From: Liolophura sinensis
Taxonomy: Eukaryota > Mollusca > Polyplacophora > Chitonida > Chitonidae
Length of the DNA: 64,000 nt
Reading direction: 5' to 3'
NCBI RefSeq assembly: GCF_032854445.1
Contig: NC_088302.1
Location: 54,776,046-54,840,045, forward strand
Shown: piece by piece, positions 1-13,100 of the stretch
Layout of the letters: the number at the start of each line of letters is the position of its first letter
Numbering within the stretch: the first letter of the stretch is position 1
The notes under the pieces: generated by a model
What the model was told of the DNA's origin: nothing
The model's database searches: none
What the model saw: only the letters and a program-made list of their open reading frames with translations
Position numbers and translations under genes: made by a program

Positions 1-1772
1 CTTTTCTTAGATACTGTGAAATACTTACCTAATTTTGATGCATCAGATGCTCTATTGCTTCTGATGTCAGTTAGTATATTGAGGGTGTTCAAGTCTGAAA
101 GGTACCTAAATAATTATTTCTAAAGGTTTTGTTTTTATTGAGTGCCTCTTGAAAGCTGTTGACAGACTGCCACGGTTGACCAATTCTTGATATGTTACTG
201 TGTTTATACTATATCATAGAACATCAGCATTTTTGAGCATCACAGAGTCAGAATAATTTTGATAATTAAATCAGTAAGTTGAAGTTAAACATTTACTAGT
301 ATTGTATGAAGGACGAGATATGGAGGACTGGGCACACTTTCACATGGCTTTTCAAGTCAATTTTTCATAATTTTTGTTTGTAATATTTACAATGTTGCTT
401 TGTAGCAGTATAGCTGATGTCATTTATGAAAAAGTTTTGAGAAATTTGAATGACTGAATTTTATGAAAATAGCCCCTGGATTGTAAGTCATAATGTGCTG
501 CCCAGTGGAGACATGGAGACCAATGTTGGCAAATAAGAGGGTTTATCTCCCCCTGAGTTCTTGAATGTCGTCGGTGAATGTAATGAGTAAACTACATTTT
601 AAATGATGCTTGCTTTGTGATGTTCAGGTGGAACTTTTCACATAGGGACGTTTACTAGTGTGTGAATTCCTTAGATTTCTCACTAGAAGCCAGTGACACA
701 ATATAGAAACAGTCACATAATTTGTCCCCTGGATAAGGAATATGTTGTGATTGCACAGGGGAGATAACCGCTCGTAATGGAAAAACTGTACTGAGGGCAG
801 TCTAGGTGTAACATTATGACATCCTCTTATAATTATTACATCTGTTGTTACGGAATATAACAGTCTCGACAACAAGGAAAAGTTGTGAAGAAAAACGTTT
901 TAAACTTGCATTTTGTAATTTTCTATCCATGTGATTGTTGGCACATATCTTCATTGGCGAGTAAGATAAGCATCTTGTGACAGATTAATTGTTTTGGGAC
1001 GTCCATACATCGAGAAATGTAAGACTCCATGAATGAATGAATGAATGAATGAATGAGATTCAGATATGCTCTTGTGTAAATTATAGGCCTACTAGTATGA
1101 TTGTGTATGCATATTAATCCTGTTTTTCATTTTACCCTGGTTAAAACTGTAAATCACCCTGCTGGCATAAGGGTAAAAAAATTCTTTTGCATTCAGATCA
1201 TTTATTGTTAATGTACATATATATCTTACATGTGTTGTGTGTGAAGAAGTGACACCCTTTAAAGTAACGTTGCCTATGTAGGGAAACAACATATTAAAGA
1301 GGATAATGTACTAAACTAAATAATGCTGCAGCGACCAGAGTGTTTCTTGTGCACCTGGTTCCTTGCCAAGTAAAGTCCATCCACTTATTAACAAGTTCTG
1401 TATTTCACCTAAAAGTTTTTCCTATAAAAATGCACTCGGAGAAGCACTTAAAGGCTGTGAAATGATACTTTTGATGCGAGGACTGAAGATGTGAAGTGCA
1501 TATGAATTAATCTGACAGACTAGCAAAAGGTGTCAATTGAAAAAAGCTGCGCTTGAATAATTTCTTTTTTCCATGTAATGTACAGAATGTACTGCTGCTT
1601 TTTTTTGAAAACATACGGAATGGCAGTGGCACTTTTTAGTCAGGGCTGAATAATATCAACATATTAAACTGATATTGCTTTGCGTTAGGCAGTTTAGGTA
1701 TGTGGGCAAGCAGCGTGTTACCTCCGACAACTTGCAAAAAACATCCTTAATTCTTGTGGTAAGTAGTATAGG
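1..1772. other. Non-coding, no gene seen
   Basis: AT-rich sequence with only short meaningless open frames. A (GAAT)n microsatellite of about seven units lies at 1028-1056. Confidence 0.6.
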
Positions 1773-1913
1773 ATTTATTTATTTGTTTGATTGGTGCTTT
1801 ACGCCATACTCAAAAATATTTCGCTTAAATTAAGGTGGGAGGAAACTGGGCACAGCCTGGGGGAAACCCACGATCATCCACAGGTTGCTGAGAGACCTTC
1901 CCACTTATGCCCA
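1773..1913 (-). mobile_element. SINE family A copy, 3' part
   Basis: Tail and body of the common tRNA-derived SINE: read on plus it starts atttatttgtttgattggtg and passes through the acgccatactcaa and aaacccacg landmarks. The tRNA-like head is missing, so it is truncated. Confidence 0.75.
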
Positions 1914-2624
1914 AGTAGAATATGAGAAGAATACCTTATAGCATTTAGGGTCCAGTGGGGATGTGAACTGTAGTACAAGAAGCTATGCTGCTCATGTATG
2001 TAGTACTTGTTGAATGTAATTATTAGCCATTTTGCTTTGTTGTTTCTTCTGTATTTACACATTTGTTGCTATAAATCACCATTAACCCCTCTCCATGTAT
2101 ATTTAAATTGAATAGGTGTAGTTTCCGAAGTGGACATAGATGACACCATTCAATTATAAATGTTTTATATTGTATCTGAAAAGCTCTGTATACAGAATCA
2201 CCTCTTCATCCAAAATCCTGTGGGAAGAAGGCAAATAGCAGTTCTCATGACAAGATGCTATGCTCCGAGCAGGGGTCTGCCTGGAGGATGTCCTTGCATG
2301 CATCTGGTTTACACCTCATATGTACTATCTTGGTTTGCGTTCTGTGTTATCACAAAGTACAATACACAGGTGTATACATTATGGTTATTGTTTGTGTGTA
2401 TTTTGTTAATCTCTGTGTTGACCTTCGCTCTGGAGAGTGGCGATAATCAGTGTCACTGAGGATTATTTACCTGAGCACAGCACAACGTCATGCAATTCCC
2501 TCTGTGTGTGTCCGATGAATAGTACACTTTGTGGGGATTTGACGCAGATAATCATACAAATGTTAGTTAGAAGTTAAGATTATAATAAAGTCCTGAATAT
2601 GTTTTTCATCTCAAAGCGGTCTCC

Positions 2625-2790
2625 TATTTGGGGACCGCATCGGTGGCCTAATGTTTTTAATGTCTCTGCATCGAAGTGGGGAGACCTGGGATCAAACCCT
2701 GGTCGGGTGATACCTGTTCAAACCAAATTCTGTTTCAGCGTCAGTAAACCAAGACCGTCTCTTAACAAAGCTTATGTAATCTGTACACTA
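2625..2790 (+). mobile_element. Possible tRNA-derived SINE
   Basis: TGGCCTAATG and GGGATCAAACCC lie at A-box and B-box spacing, followed by about 90 bp of unmatched body. No second copy is seen in this window, so the call is tentative. Confidence 0.35.
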
Positions 2791-2799
2791 CTGAGGAGA

Positions 2800-3841
2800 A
2801 CACTGTTTAAGATTTGTTAAAACCTACAACTTTTTCAAACTTTTTTAATTTATTTGTTTATTTTTTTTTAGTAATAACGCTATTGTTTGAAGAAGACACT
2901 TGACTATTTCATTCTAATCCTGCATGTGACATGACTTTTTTTTTTACAAAGTTATTGCCAGTGGACGTGTACGTCATACAAAGCATTTTTGACAATTAGT
3001 GATGTGAGAGGTGAATGTTCACACCCCAAGTTATAGTATACCTCGTTACTCTACAAACGGGGAAACAAGTGTACTTGTATGCGGTACAGCGGTCTTATCG
3101 TTTAAGGGTACAAAGATTCACTTTAGGGGGTAATGGAGGGGATATATTTTGTCCGCAGGACGTAACTTCCGCTATCACGTCTCGGTGTTTGACCCAACTG
3201 CGCGATACTTTGGCCAACGACATTTGGGAGATTTCTCAGAGCTGACCAAGTTTCTTCGGAGATATCTACTTTGACACAAGATCGTGTGGCGATGAATCAT
3301 GCAAAAAGTTCTCATTGTATTTTATTGCCTTTATTCAACAGAACCATGGGTCGCTGGTAAGTCACTCTAAAATTAATCTTATTAAGACATTCAGTTATCT
3401 TAGCGTGCAACGGATTGGTTTGGTGACTTGTGGCTCAATAGTAGTTCAAATTTAACTGATGTTTGCCGAACATTTGAGCGTGGTATACACTTTACGATAT
3501 TTCCAGCGGTTTACTTGGGCTGCTGAAGAAATGAGACAAATTTCCACTGCAGGCGACCATCGGCTTGTTACATGGAGGCAGTGTGCTGTACTGATAGGCA
3601 GTTCGCCACAACTCTCGTCACCTATTGGTTAACAAATATATTAAACTATTGACTTGCGCTTGACCACGGCTAGAAGATCTGTAGGCCTATATCATTTAAA
3701 AGTGGCCGTTATGTTTTGACGACGCAGTTTTTCTGGAATAAGAGTTGTAAACGTTATGTTGGATCTATTGTGTATACGTAGCCTTTAATTGTGTGTCTGT
3801 TTAGCCATGTGGTGTTGATGACTGGATGTTTAGACGGCTTC
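2800..3841. other. Non-coding, nothing recognised
   Basis: No gene or repeat identified between the possible SINE and the first minisatellite. Confidence 0.5.
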
Positions 3842-4558
3842 AGCTGCAAAGAGAGGGATATAAATCAGCTGTGGACGTGACGCCACCAAACATGCACATG
3901 GACCTTTATACAGAGGGATATAAATCGGCTGTGGACATGCCACCAAACATGCACATGGACCTTTATATAGAGGGATATAAATCAGCTGTGGACATGCCAC
4001 CAAACATGCACATGGACCTTTATATAGAGGGATATAAATCAGCTGTGGACATGCCACCAAACATGCACATGGACCTTTATATAGAGGGATATAAATCAAC
4101 TGTGGACATGCCACCAAACATGTATCTGGGATCTTTATAGAGGGATATAAATCAGCTGTGGATGTGACGCCACCAAACATGTATCTGGGATCTTTATAGA
4201 GGGATATAAATCAGCTGTGGATGTGACGCCGCCAAACATGCACATGGACCTTTATATAGAGGGATATAAATCAGCTGTGGACATGCCACCAAACATTTAT
4301 CTGGGATCTTTATAGAGGGATATAAATCAGCTGTGGGCGTGACGCCACCAAACATTCATCTGGGACCTTTATATAGAGGGATATAAATCAGCCACCAAAC
4401 ATGTATCTGGGACCTTTATATAGGGGAATATGAATCATCTGTGGGCACCATACCACCAAACATGTATCTTGGAACTTTATATAGAGGGATATAAATCAGC
4501 TGTGGACGTGACGCCACCAAACATGTATCTGGGACCTTTATACAGGGGGATATGAATC
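3842..4558. repeat. Minisatellite, 57-bp unit, about 13 copies
   Basis: The unit starts gagggatataaatcagctgt and ends acctttatata. Early copies are near perfect; later copies carry gains and losses (gtgacg, tctggga) and one is deleted. Because 57 is a multiple of three, both strands stay open (19-residue repeats), which is not evidence of coding. Confidence 0.95.
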
Positions 4559-5916
4559 AGCTGCCACAAAGTACGATACTGCTTTTGCAATACAAAATCT
4601 CATTGACGTTCACTAAAGAGGTTATTGTAAATTTAAAGTTATTCTGACAAATTACTATTTTCTTAGTTTTTAAATTGTCTTCTAGTGTCGAAGATTAGGT
4701 TTAGGAGGAAGAGTCAGTCGAAGATATAGTTTTGAACCAGAACACTGGTAGTAATATGTAGAGTACAATCGTCATTACGAAAGACAAAGGGTTGACTAAA
4801 TCAGGCGACATGTACAAAACATAGGAACGATTAGAGAAGAATACCTTGCTGTGTTGTCATGTTATGACCATTCATGTGGATGGAACAAACAGGAATTTAG
4901 CTCTTTGCGATGTGTAAATTTCATTAACGGAATATCTACCATAAGCTGTAGGTCTGGGTAAATTCCACAATGGGAGGTTTGACATGCTGTCAGTGTAAGT
5001 GGGCAATGTGAAGGCGCCATTACAAAGATAGCTCCACCATAAGTTTTCCGAGCACATTGAAAGGCTTTCTGATTGACAGGCAATATCGTCGGATCAATTT
5101 CGACTAAGTTTTGTGAATGGGAACCAAACGTTACCAAGGGTTACATTCGATAATACAAACCGTTCTTTGGTTGTTTTTCCATTGCAGAACAGCTAATTCT
5201 TTAGCGCTGATGTCGAATCTACACTCTTGATACTTGCGCAGTGTAAGACAATGGCGCTATTTCGAAGAAACCTCGTGTGATTCGTGCTCAACTTGTCAGG
5301 ATGTAGTTATACGAGAAAAATTAAGACAGTCTAAAAATAATTTTTACATTACTCATATGCAGTTGCAATTGGAAAAGATGCAGTTTCTTTTTACATCTAC
5401 ATCTGTAAAAAAAATACACTGGCAGAGCCACATGAAGACCATAGAAGGATATTTTTGATGCCAACGCTTATATTTTTTCTGATGAATAAAAACTATTCAG
5501 ATTCACAGAAACTCTTAAATGACCTTACAAGGTTGACCAATCAATGAAAATCAAGCAAAATGTGTCACCTATAAAAACGCCTAACTTAAATGAAATAGTA
5601 TATCTAGCAAAGCACATACCAGCGCGGATGTAACAGTGCATGTAGCTCAGTGCAATCCCTTAATCACTGCCATGGTTGGCTTCCAATGAATTACACAGAT
5701 GCACAGTGGGTAGCGATTGACTGAATCCACTAGGCGTCGCATAGTTACGCCTACATACAGAGAGCAAACAATGGCCGCTGTATGGCTTACATTCATTTGC
5801 GCTGTCAATTGTACAAGTTCATATTTCATAATACGACGCTACTAAGTTCGATGATGGCGATCAAGTGCATGCTTTAAGTAGCGTACTAAATAACAAAATA
5901 AGCTGGTTGGGGTGAA
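4559..5916. other. Non-coding, nothing recognised
   Basis: Unique sequence between two minisatellites; short open frames only, without homology that I recognise. Confidence 0.5.
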
Positions 5917-6645
5917 GATGCTTGGGGTTTTACGCCTGGAAGATGGAATGCTAAATATGCTCGAGGTTTTTCGCCCTGTAGATGGAATGCTTAACATGCT
6001 TGGGATTTTACGCCTGTAGATGGAATGCTTAATATGCTTGGGGTTTTACGCCTGCAGATGGAATGCTTAATATGCTTGGGGTTTTACGCCCTGCAGATGG
6101 AATGCTTAATATGCTCGGGGCTTTTCGCCCTGCAGATGGAATGTTTAATATGCTTGGGGTTTTACGCCCTGAAGATGGAATGCTTATTGGGCTTGGGGTT
6201 TTACGCCTGCAGATAGAATGCTTAATGTGCTCGGGGGTTTTACGCCTTGCAAATGGAATGCTTAATGTGGTTGTGGTTTTACGCCTGCAGATGCAATGCT
6301 TAATATGCTCGGGGTTTTACGCCCTGCAGATGGAATGCTTAATATGCTTGGGTTTCTTCGCCCTGCAGAAGGAATTCTTAATATGCTTGGGGTTTTACGC
6401 CCTGAAGATGGAATGCTTATTGTGCTTGGAGGTTTTACGCCTGCAGATGGAATGCTTAATATGCTTGGGGTTTTACGCCTGGCAGATGGAATGCTTAATA
6501 TGCTTGGGGGTTTTCGCTCTGCAGATGGAATGTTTAATATGCTCGGGGTTTTATGCGCTGCAGATGGAATGCTTAATATGCTCGGGGTTTTACGCCCTGC
6601 AGATGGACTGCTTAATACGCTTAGGGTTTTACGCTCTGCAGATTG
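5917..6645. repeat. Minisatellite, 38/39-bp unit, about 19 copies
   Basis: Unit atggaatgcttaatatgctt followed by ggggttttacgccctgcag. Copies alternate between 38 and 39 bp (gcctg versus gccctg). A PstI-like ctgcag is kept in most copies. Open in several frames as a by-product of the repeat. Confidence 0.95.
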
Positions 6646-6949
6646 ATGTTCTTCAGGAAGAAGTCTTCTTGAAGTCAGTCCTGTAGATGCTACCTTACAC
6701 TCTTCTGTGATGTAATTTTTATGACTGTGACTTGACAACCTTTATCATGGTGTGCTTGTTTGTGTTTCTTACTCTGTTTACCCCATCCGTTTTATGCTGC
6801 TTCCATCTATAAACTATTATAAGGCCAATTCGAAATAAAAATGTGCTGTTCCAACTTCTACATCAACGGTTGCGTGTGACCAAAAAGCGTGTGTTTCTAC
6901 TTCACCGATTGGGTGTCACCAAATATCAAATATAAAAAAATCGTCGCCA

Positions 6950-7145
6950 CTCGACAGATTGTGTGATCAGATATCAAGTATTCAACTGTTGTTGCTACTT
7001 CACTGTTTGGGTGTCACCGTGCAGATATCAAGTATCCAACTGTTGTTGCTACTTCACCGTTTGGGTGTCACCATGCAGATACCAAGTATCCAACTGTTTT
7101 TGCTACTTCACCGTTTGGGTGTCACCATGCAGATATCAAGTATAA
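6950..7145. repeat. Minisatellite, 54-bp unit, 3-4 copies
   Basis: gggtgtcacc recurs at 7009, 7063 and 7117, exactly 54 bp apart, with flanking degenerate half-copies from about 6870. Confidence 0.9.
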
Positions 7146-7380
7146 AATAATTGCCGCTACTATCAGCTTGTGTTCGACGAGAAATCAGTTATTAGAATTA
7201 TTACGTTATAATGACGTTATTCGAACGTTAAACTCCAGGCTAAAACGTATCCTATCATCAAAGTTTCCTGCTCACAGGAGTCACTACTTCTTCCTCTTTA
7301 TTGGGTTAATGATGCAGTTCGAATAAACACTAAATCTCTGCCAGTCAATAAATTCGGAATCAATTAAGTCGTCATTACAA

Positions 7381-7381
<1 letters not shown>

Positions 7382-7468
<87 letters not shown>
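7382..7468. repeat. (TA)n microsatellite, about 43 units
   Basis: Uninterrupted alternating TA followed by a T-run. Confidence 0.97.
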
Positions 7469-7471
<3 letters not shown>

Positions 7472-7721
7472 TTGGGCCTTCTTGACATGCCAAGCTGAAA
7501 ACGAATGACTTTCGTCCCGTATGGCAGCATCCTTGTTTTACACACTTTTACAACGTCTATAGGCTTGCTGTATTGTGTGGAAAATGATCGTTACGTTGAT
7601 GGCTAATGTCTAATGTTTAATGGTAAGTTAATGGGATTCCAGTGTCATGTAATACCTGCCAATGTCACGCTTCGACTTTCACGCCAGATATGCACACTGT
7701 ATTGCTGGTTAAAAGTACGTG

Positions 7722-7868
7722 AAAGCAAGGGTAAGACTAACCCACCACCATTTGCCGGTAAGACTAACCCACTGCCATTTGCCGGTAAGACTAACCCACC
7801 GCCATTTGTCGTTAAGACTAACCCACCGCCATTTGTCCGGTAAGACTAACCCACCGCCATCTGTCCGG
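7722..7868. repeat. Minisatellite, 27-bp unit, about 5 copies
   Basis: Unit gtaagactaacccaccgcca plus tttgccg. The last copies differ by an inserted base (tttgtccg). Confidence 0.92.
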
Positions 7869-8004
7869 TAATTGGTAAACTCCGCCGCAGAACCATCAAG
7901 AGCTGGATTGAGGTCAACGACCTCACTGACCAGGCCCTTAGTGTCTTAATTCGGTTATCATTTTAGATGTCTCTCTCCGGTTGACTATTTAAGCACGTTT
8001 AAGT

Positions 8005-8803
8005 ATTAGATCGCAGCTTATGCATGGGCTATTCCTCTGATTGTTCGACGCGGCATTAGATCGCAGCATGTGCATGGGCTGTTCCTCTGACTGTTGAGCG
8101 CGGCATTAGATCGCAGCATGTGCATGGACTTTTCCTCTGACTGTTGGGCGCGGCATTAGATCGCAGTATATGCATGGGCTATTCCTCTGATTGTTGGGCG
8201 AGGCATTAGATCACAGCATGTGCATGGACTTTTCCTCTGACTGTTGGGCGCGGCATTAGATCGCAGCATGTGCATGGGCTATTCCTCTGACTGTTGGGCG
8301 CGGCATTATATCACAGCATGTGCATGGGCTATTCCTCTGATTGTTGGGCACGGCATTAGATCACAGCATGTGCATGGGCTATTCCTCTGACTGTTGGGCG
8401 CGGTATTACATCGCAGCATTTGCATGGGCTATTCCTCTGATTGTTGGGCACGGCATTAGATCGCAGCATGTGCATGGGCTTTTCCTCTGACTGTTGGGCG
8501 CGGCATTAGATCGCAGCATATGCATGGGCTATTCCCCTGACTGTTGGGCGCGGCATTAGATCACAGCTTATGCATGGACTTTTCCTCTGATTGTTCGGCG
8601 CGGTATTAGATCGCAGCATATGCATGGGCTATTCCCCTGACTGTTGGGCGCGGCATTAGATCACAGCATGTGCATGGGCTATTCCTCTGATTGTTGGGCT
8701 CGGCATTAAATCGCAGCATATGCATGGGCTATTCCTCTGATTGTTGGGCGCGGCATTAGATCGCAGCTTATGCATGGACTTTTCCTCTGATTGTTGGGCG
8801 CGG
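8005..8803. repeat. Minisatellite, 50-bp unit, about 16 copies
   Basis: Unit ggcattagatcgcagcatgt then gcatgggctattcctctgactgttgggcgc. Copies differ by a few alternating variants (ctatt/ctttt, tcgca/tcaca, gcatg/gctta), which suggests several rounds of block duplication. Confidence 0.96.
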
Positions 8804-10036
8804 TCCGCCAGAAGAATGGTTTACTGTGCCCTTGTTGGCAAGTGAAGTCTCTCTAGCAGGACATACCCCAGTCATCCTCAGAGTTAACGTTGGTGTCATG
8901 ACATCAGGCCATCACATTAAAACATTTTGTGTCAATGTGTCAGTCTACTACGTCTTGTCGGATCCTTGGTGGGCGCATTTTTTTCTCATGTTTCTTCACA
9001 TATTCCAGATTGCAGACATGATTAATTGTTTCGATAACCTCCCCAGTACAATTTTTGCAAGAAGGTCAATTTATTTCAATAAGAGTTGTCACACGATAAG
9101 CCATTCAGAGGTAGTGTGGTGAAGATTTTAACTCGCTAGCTCGAGTCCGTTCGACAATTCTGCCGGAGATGCCCCAGGCTGGTTGTAATCTTCGGGGAGG
9201 GCTGAATGAAGTATCAATGCACATTGATTATCACACGTAGAGGTACTTATTAAGGTAACATACATATTTTAGCTGCAAATAAAACAATATGTTAAATTTA
9301 AGAGAAAGAGAAAGTCTGGGTGATGCTAGGAAATATTCTGTCATTCATTTGCAACAGGTTATTCTGTTAAATATCTAGCATGTACATATTCCGTTAATTC
9401 AATGTAAATATTGTGTTACAATTATAGGATATTGTGTTGTATATGACTTGTGACGGCTAAACTGGGGTTTCTACTGTGTTTATCTTATTCAAAGAATACT
9501 GAAGTTCCTTAAAATGCAATTGATTTGAAATTGAAGACTATTTTGGGGATTTTTCTTTGTGAAACACTCCAAACCGGCTTAAGCAATTTACTTAACTTGA
9601 TAGTTTCGTGGAATTAGGTGGAAAATTTTACCTAGGGCACTAGTTCTGAATTTAGGGATGGACCTATATGTAAAGATGAGCTTTTATGAGGAGTGGCCAG
9701 ATGGAAATACATAAAAACATGTTTTCTACAAAAATTATATTTTTGAGCGTTGACTGCTTGTAAAGTACAATCAGATATCGGCAAAAGTTCACATTCTATA
9801 CACATTTTCCATCGAAGTCCTTCAATGGAAAATTCCCGATAACCGAGTTAAGCCATTGAACACATACTCACAGATCCAAGTGGATGGAGATTGCCTGTTT
9901 GCTTATCTAAATAGAAGACTCCGAGGAAACCCAAATTGTCTGTTAAAAAAAAAAGTTTCTAGAGAAGTGTGCATTCAGCTTGGAGGATAGTATAGCTTAT
10001 TACACAACGCAGGAATTACAAGGATACCTTCTCCAC
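8804..10036. other. Non-coding, nothing recognised
   Basis: A 98-codon frame at 8826-9122 has no recognised domain. No other feature seen. Confidence 0.5.
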
Positions 10037-10345
10037 CTTCAATGATATACCGCCCTACTACACGGAAACGCTATCCAGCTTCAAATATACACCGCCCTAT
10101 TACAAGGATACGCTATCCAGCTTCAAATATACACCGCCCTACTACAAGGATACGCTATCCAACTTCAAGGATATACCGCCCTACTACAAGGAAACGCCAT
10201 CCAGCTTCAAATATACACCGCCCTACTACAAGGATACGCTATGCAGCTTCAAGGATATACCGCCCTACTACAAGGATACGTTATCCAGTATAAAGGATAT
10301 ACCGCCCTACTACAAGGATACGCTATCCAGCTTCCGTTGTACTAC
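10037..10345. repeat. Minisatellite, 42-bp unit, about 7 copies
   Basis: ataccgccctactacaagga then tacgctatccagcttcaa; the ccgcc landmark falls at 10050 and 10092 and onward at about 42-bp steps. Confidence 0.93.
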
Positions 10346-11469
10346 AAGGATACACCGTTCTGACGGGGGGTGGGGGGAGTATGGAAGTAATGCTGAACCT
10401 GAAAAGGACCATGCCCGGAAACAAATAGAAACATATATATTCCGCACACGTGTGTGTATTTGGCCTACAGCAGTTTCACAGTATAAATCAAGATTCTGAG
10501 GTTTAGCTGATGTCGACTTCGCCACTCTAATCGAAATAGGAGGGAAACAATTAAGGTAACGTGGCACCTGTACATCTGCATCGGCAGCGTGTCTTGGGAC
10601 AGCCTAACCGGTTTACCCGCCTATGGATTTATAGATTTGCTAGCCTTGGGCGTGCTGGGCCCTTTGTATCCCGACGCGATGCGGGTTGTCATGGCAGTTA
10701 GTGGCATGATCAATACTTAGGTAGTTTATCTACCTGCATGCCGACATACTGGGACTATCCCGGGACGATGTCGCTATGAAGGTAACGCCAGCTACAGTAG
10801 TTGCTAACGTATAAATATTTAAACTGGTTCGCCAACGATTTTAGCAAAAGATATGCCAAAAGTTTGGTCGATACAGCTTTTACCTGCTCCACTTGTCTCG
10901 TAAATATTTAAAAAGTTTGTTAAGTGGACAATCAGAGTTGAATTGACGGGACAAACCCGGCTGCATTCTGTTGGTGAAGGGCACGGAACATCGCCAACTT
11001 GTTTACCAGAGTGCCGTCCGAGAACTGGAAAATGGCGCGGAGAATTTCACCCAGGCTTCTATGACCAGTTGAACAGAACCCTCGCTGTATGTTAGTTACT
11101 AGCTGATCAGGGCCTTCGCTGTAAGTAGTTACTAGCAGAATAGAACCTTCTCTGTACGTTGGCCACCAGCTGAACAGAGTTTTCGTTTTATATTATTTAC
11201 GAGCTGAATGTTGGTTACTAGCTGAACAGGGCATTCATTGTATGTTAATCACTACCAGGAGAGAACCATCGCTGAATATTAGCAACTGTTTGTTACTAAA
11301 TGGCCTTCGCCATTGTGTATAAGATGACAGATATATGTAGTGCAGACTACGGTGGAATATTTTGGTCAGTATTTGCTTCTATAAGATCTTCTGTTCATAT
11401 TTCAGGAGCATTACTAAAAGTTATCAACAGAGCGAGTATACCGAGACTGTATCTTCTACGCCATCCACC
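10346..11469. other. Region upstream of the K2P start
   Basis: No coding frame. A degenerate repeat around tagttactagctgaacag with ccttcgctgta occurs about five times at 11080-11300. K2P promoter or 5' UTR should lie here or farther upstream, but I cannot point to it. Confidence 0.5.
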
Positions 11470-11875
11470 ATGGGAGCTGGCAACAGGGAAGGATGCTGCA
11501 AAAAATTTGCCAAGTTTATGTTTTCCCACGTGGGACTCTGCGGAATGGTTATACTGTACTGCGTTGCCGGTGGATTCATCTTCGAGCATCTCGAAAAGAA
11601 CAACGAACTACAGATCTGCTACGAATCCCGAAATGAGTACCTGCCAATAGAGAACAACACTATTGAAAGTTTGATCAAAGTGACGCAGCAGTACGCCGAC
11701 CTCGAAGACCAGAGAGATAATTTTGAAAAGATTTTGGAGAAGTTTCGTGATAACAGCATTGCCATAGGGTACGATGGGAAGAATTGCTCCCAATACGGCA
11801 TGCCGGACGGACCGGTGTACCGCTGGTCGTGGGCAGGTTCCCTTATGTTCTCTGTCACCGTTATCACCACCATAG
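11470..11875 (+). CDS. KCNK: Two-pore-domain K+ channel (K2P/KCNK-like), coding exon 1
   Basis: Encodes residues 1-135 plus the first base of codon 136 of a plasma-membrane background K+ channel subunit. The start ATG sits in a near-ideal Kozak context (ccaccATGG). Visible parts: a short cytosolic N-terminus with CC at 9-10, M1 at about 17-38, the extracellular cap helices at about 43-100 with a candidate cap cysteine C50, N-glycosylation sequons at N62 (NNT) and N105 (NCS), and the first pore helix ending TTIG at 133-136. The exon ends ATA G followed by gtaagt, a consensus donor in phase 1 inside the first Gly codon of the GYG filter. To my knowledge many K2P genes have an intron at this point. 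Upstream in-frame codons from 11362 lack homology and are probably 5' UTR. Family assignment is firm; subfamily is not. Confidence 0.93.
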
Positions 11876-11889
11876 GTAAGTTTGTGATA

Positions 11890-12010
11890 ACGTATCGCTG
11901 CTGTAACGTATCGCTGCTGTAACGTACCCCTGTTGTAACGTACCACTGCTGCAACGTACCAATGCTATACCCCATCGCTGCTTTAAGGTACCACTTCTGT
12001 AACATACCGA
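11890..12010. repeat. Short-period repeat at the 5' end of the K2P intron
   Basis: gctgctgtaacgtacc-type units of about 18 bp, six or seven imperfect copies, starting within 15 bases of the splice donor. Confidence 0.75.
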
Positions 12011-12419
12011 CCATAACATACCGCAGTAGTAAATTATTATTTCGCTTAATCAGAGTTGGGAGCCGTTCTTTTCCAGGGATTTGGGCATGACATTAACTTG
12101 TATGCTTTGAAAATGCTTTCACAATGATTGTCTGATTATGGGGCCAGGCCCCTTGATCAGCTGTCACAGATTTTATTAAGACGTTGTCTGTGTTATTGAG
12201 ACTAAGTCAGACTTGAGTCAGAGACAGCTTCGTCATCTAGGGGCCAGATGCACTTGTTGTACAATACTGAGTGTACTTTAACAACACTCGCTGTATCTGG
12301 TAGCGTTATAGTCCACAAAAGCTTAGTTATATAAACATTGTGAGGGAATGGATTTTCCAAAGTTGTGGGAAGGTTTAGGCTCTGGAAGAACGTACGTGTA
12401 TTACAGTTTATGAAATAGA

Positions 12420-13100
12420 ACAGGAACAGTACTGTGTGACATCCCTACAGCCCTGTACGGCTGTTGTACGGTACTGTGTGACATCCCTACAGCCCTGTGC
12501 GGCTGTTGTACGGTACTGTGTGACATCCCTACAGCCCTGTGCGGCTGTTGTACGGGCTTTTGTGATTCACGACTAGCCGGCACTGTGTGGCGACCCTACT
12601 CTACTGTGTGATAACGCTACTGTATTGTTTCAAATCTACGGCACTGCACGGCTGCTCCACAGTACTATGTAATAACCCTACGGCACTATGCGGCTGCCTC
12701 ACTGTACTGTGTGGTAACTCTACAGTGCTGTGCCGTTGCTGGACGGCACTGCGCGGTAACCCTGCGGCACTGTGCGGCTGCTCCGCGGTACCGTGTGGCA
12801 GCTCTACGGTACTGTGCAATGCCCCACGGGACTGTGTGGCAACCCTACCATATTGTTCCTTGCCCCAAGGTACTATGTGACAGCCCTACAGTAAAGTGCG
12901 ATTCGTCCACAGTACTATGTGACAGCCCTACCATAATGAGCGGCTGGTCCACGGTACTGTGTGGCAACTCATTAGTACTAAGCGGTGACCCCCGGTACTG
13001 CGTGAGAACCCTACCCTACTGTGCGGCTGCTCCACTGTACTATGTGGCTAACAACCGAACTATATTGAGCAGCTGTCACACGGTACTGTGTGACATAAAG
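12420..13100. repeat. Degenerate minisatellite in the K2P intron, ~42-bp family
   Basis: Starts with three clean 42-bp copies of gtactgtgtgacatccctac with agccctgtgcggctgttgta, then decays into many shorter variants of tactgtgtggcaaccctac. Confidence 0.88.

Noticed and set aside
3826-4180. Open frames on both strands with 19-residue repeats
   Set aside because: They follow from a 57-bp repeat (multiple of three) with no stop in the unit; open on both strands, no splice or homology support.
3850-4560. Repeated TATAAATC as an array of TATA boxes
   Set aside because: The motif is simply part of the 57-bp unit; no start site or gene lies downstream at a fitting distance.
6025-6738. Overlapping long frames with 13-residue repeats on both strands
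   Set aside because: By-product of the 39-bp minisatellite; three frames are open at once.
11608-12014. Minus-strand frames over K2P exon 1
   Set aside because: Antisense shadows extended by the stop-free short repeat after the donor.
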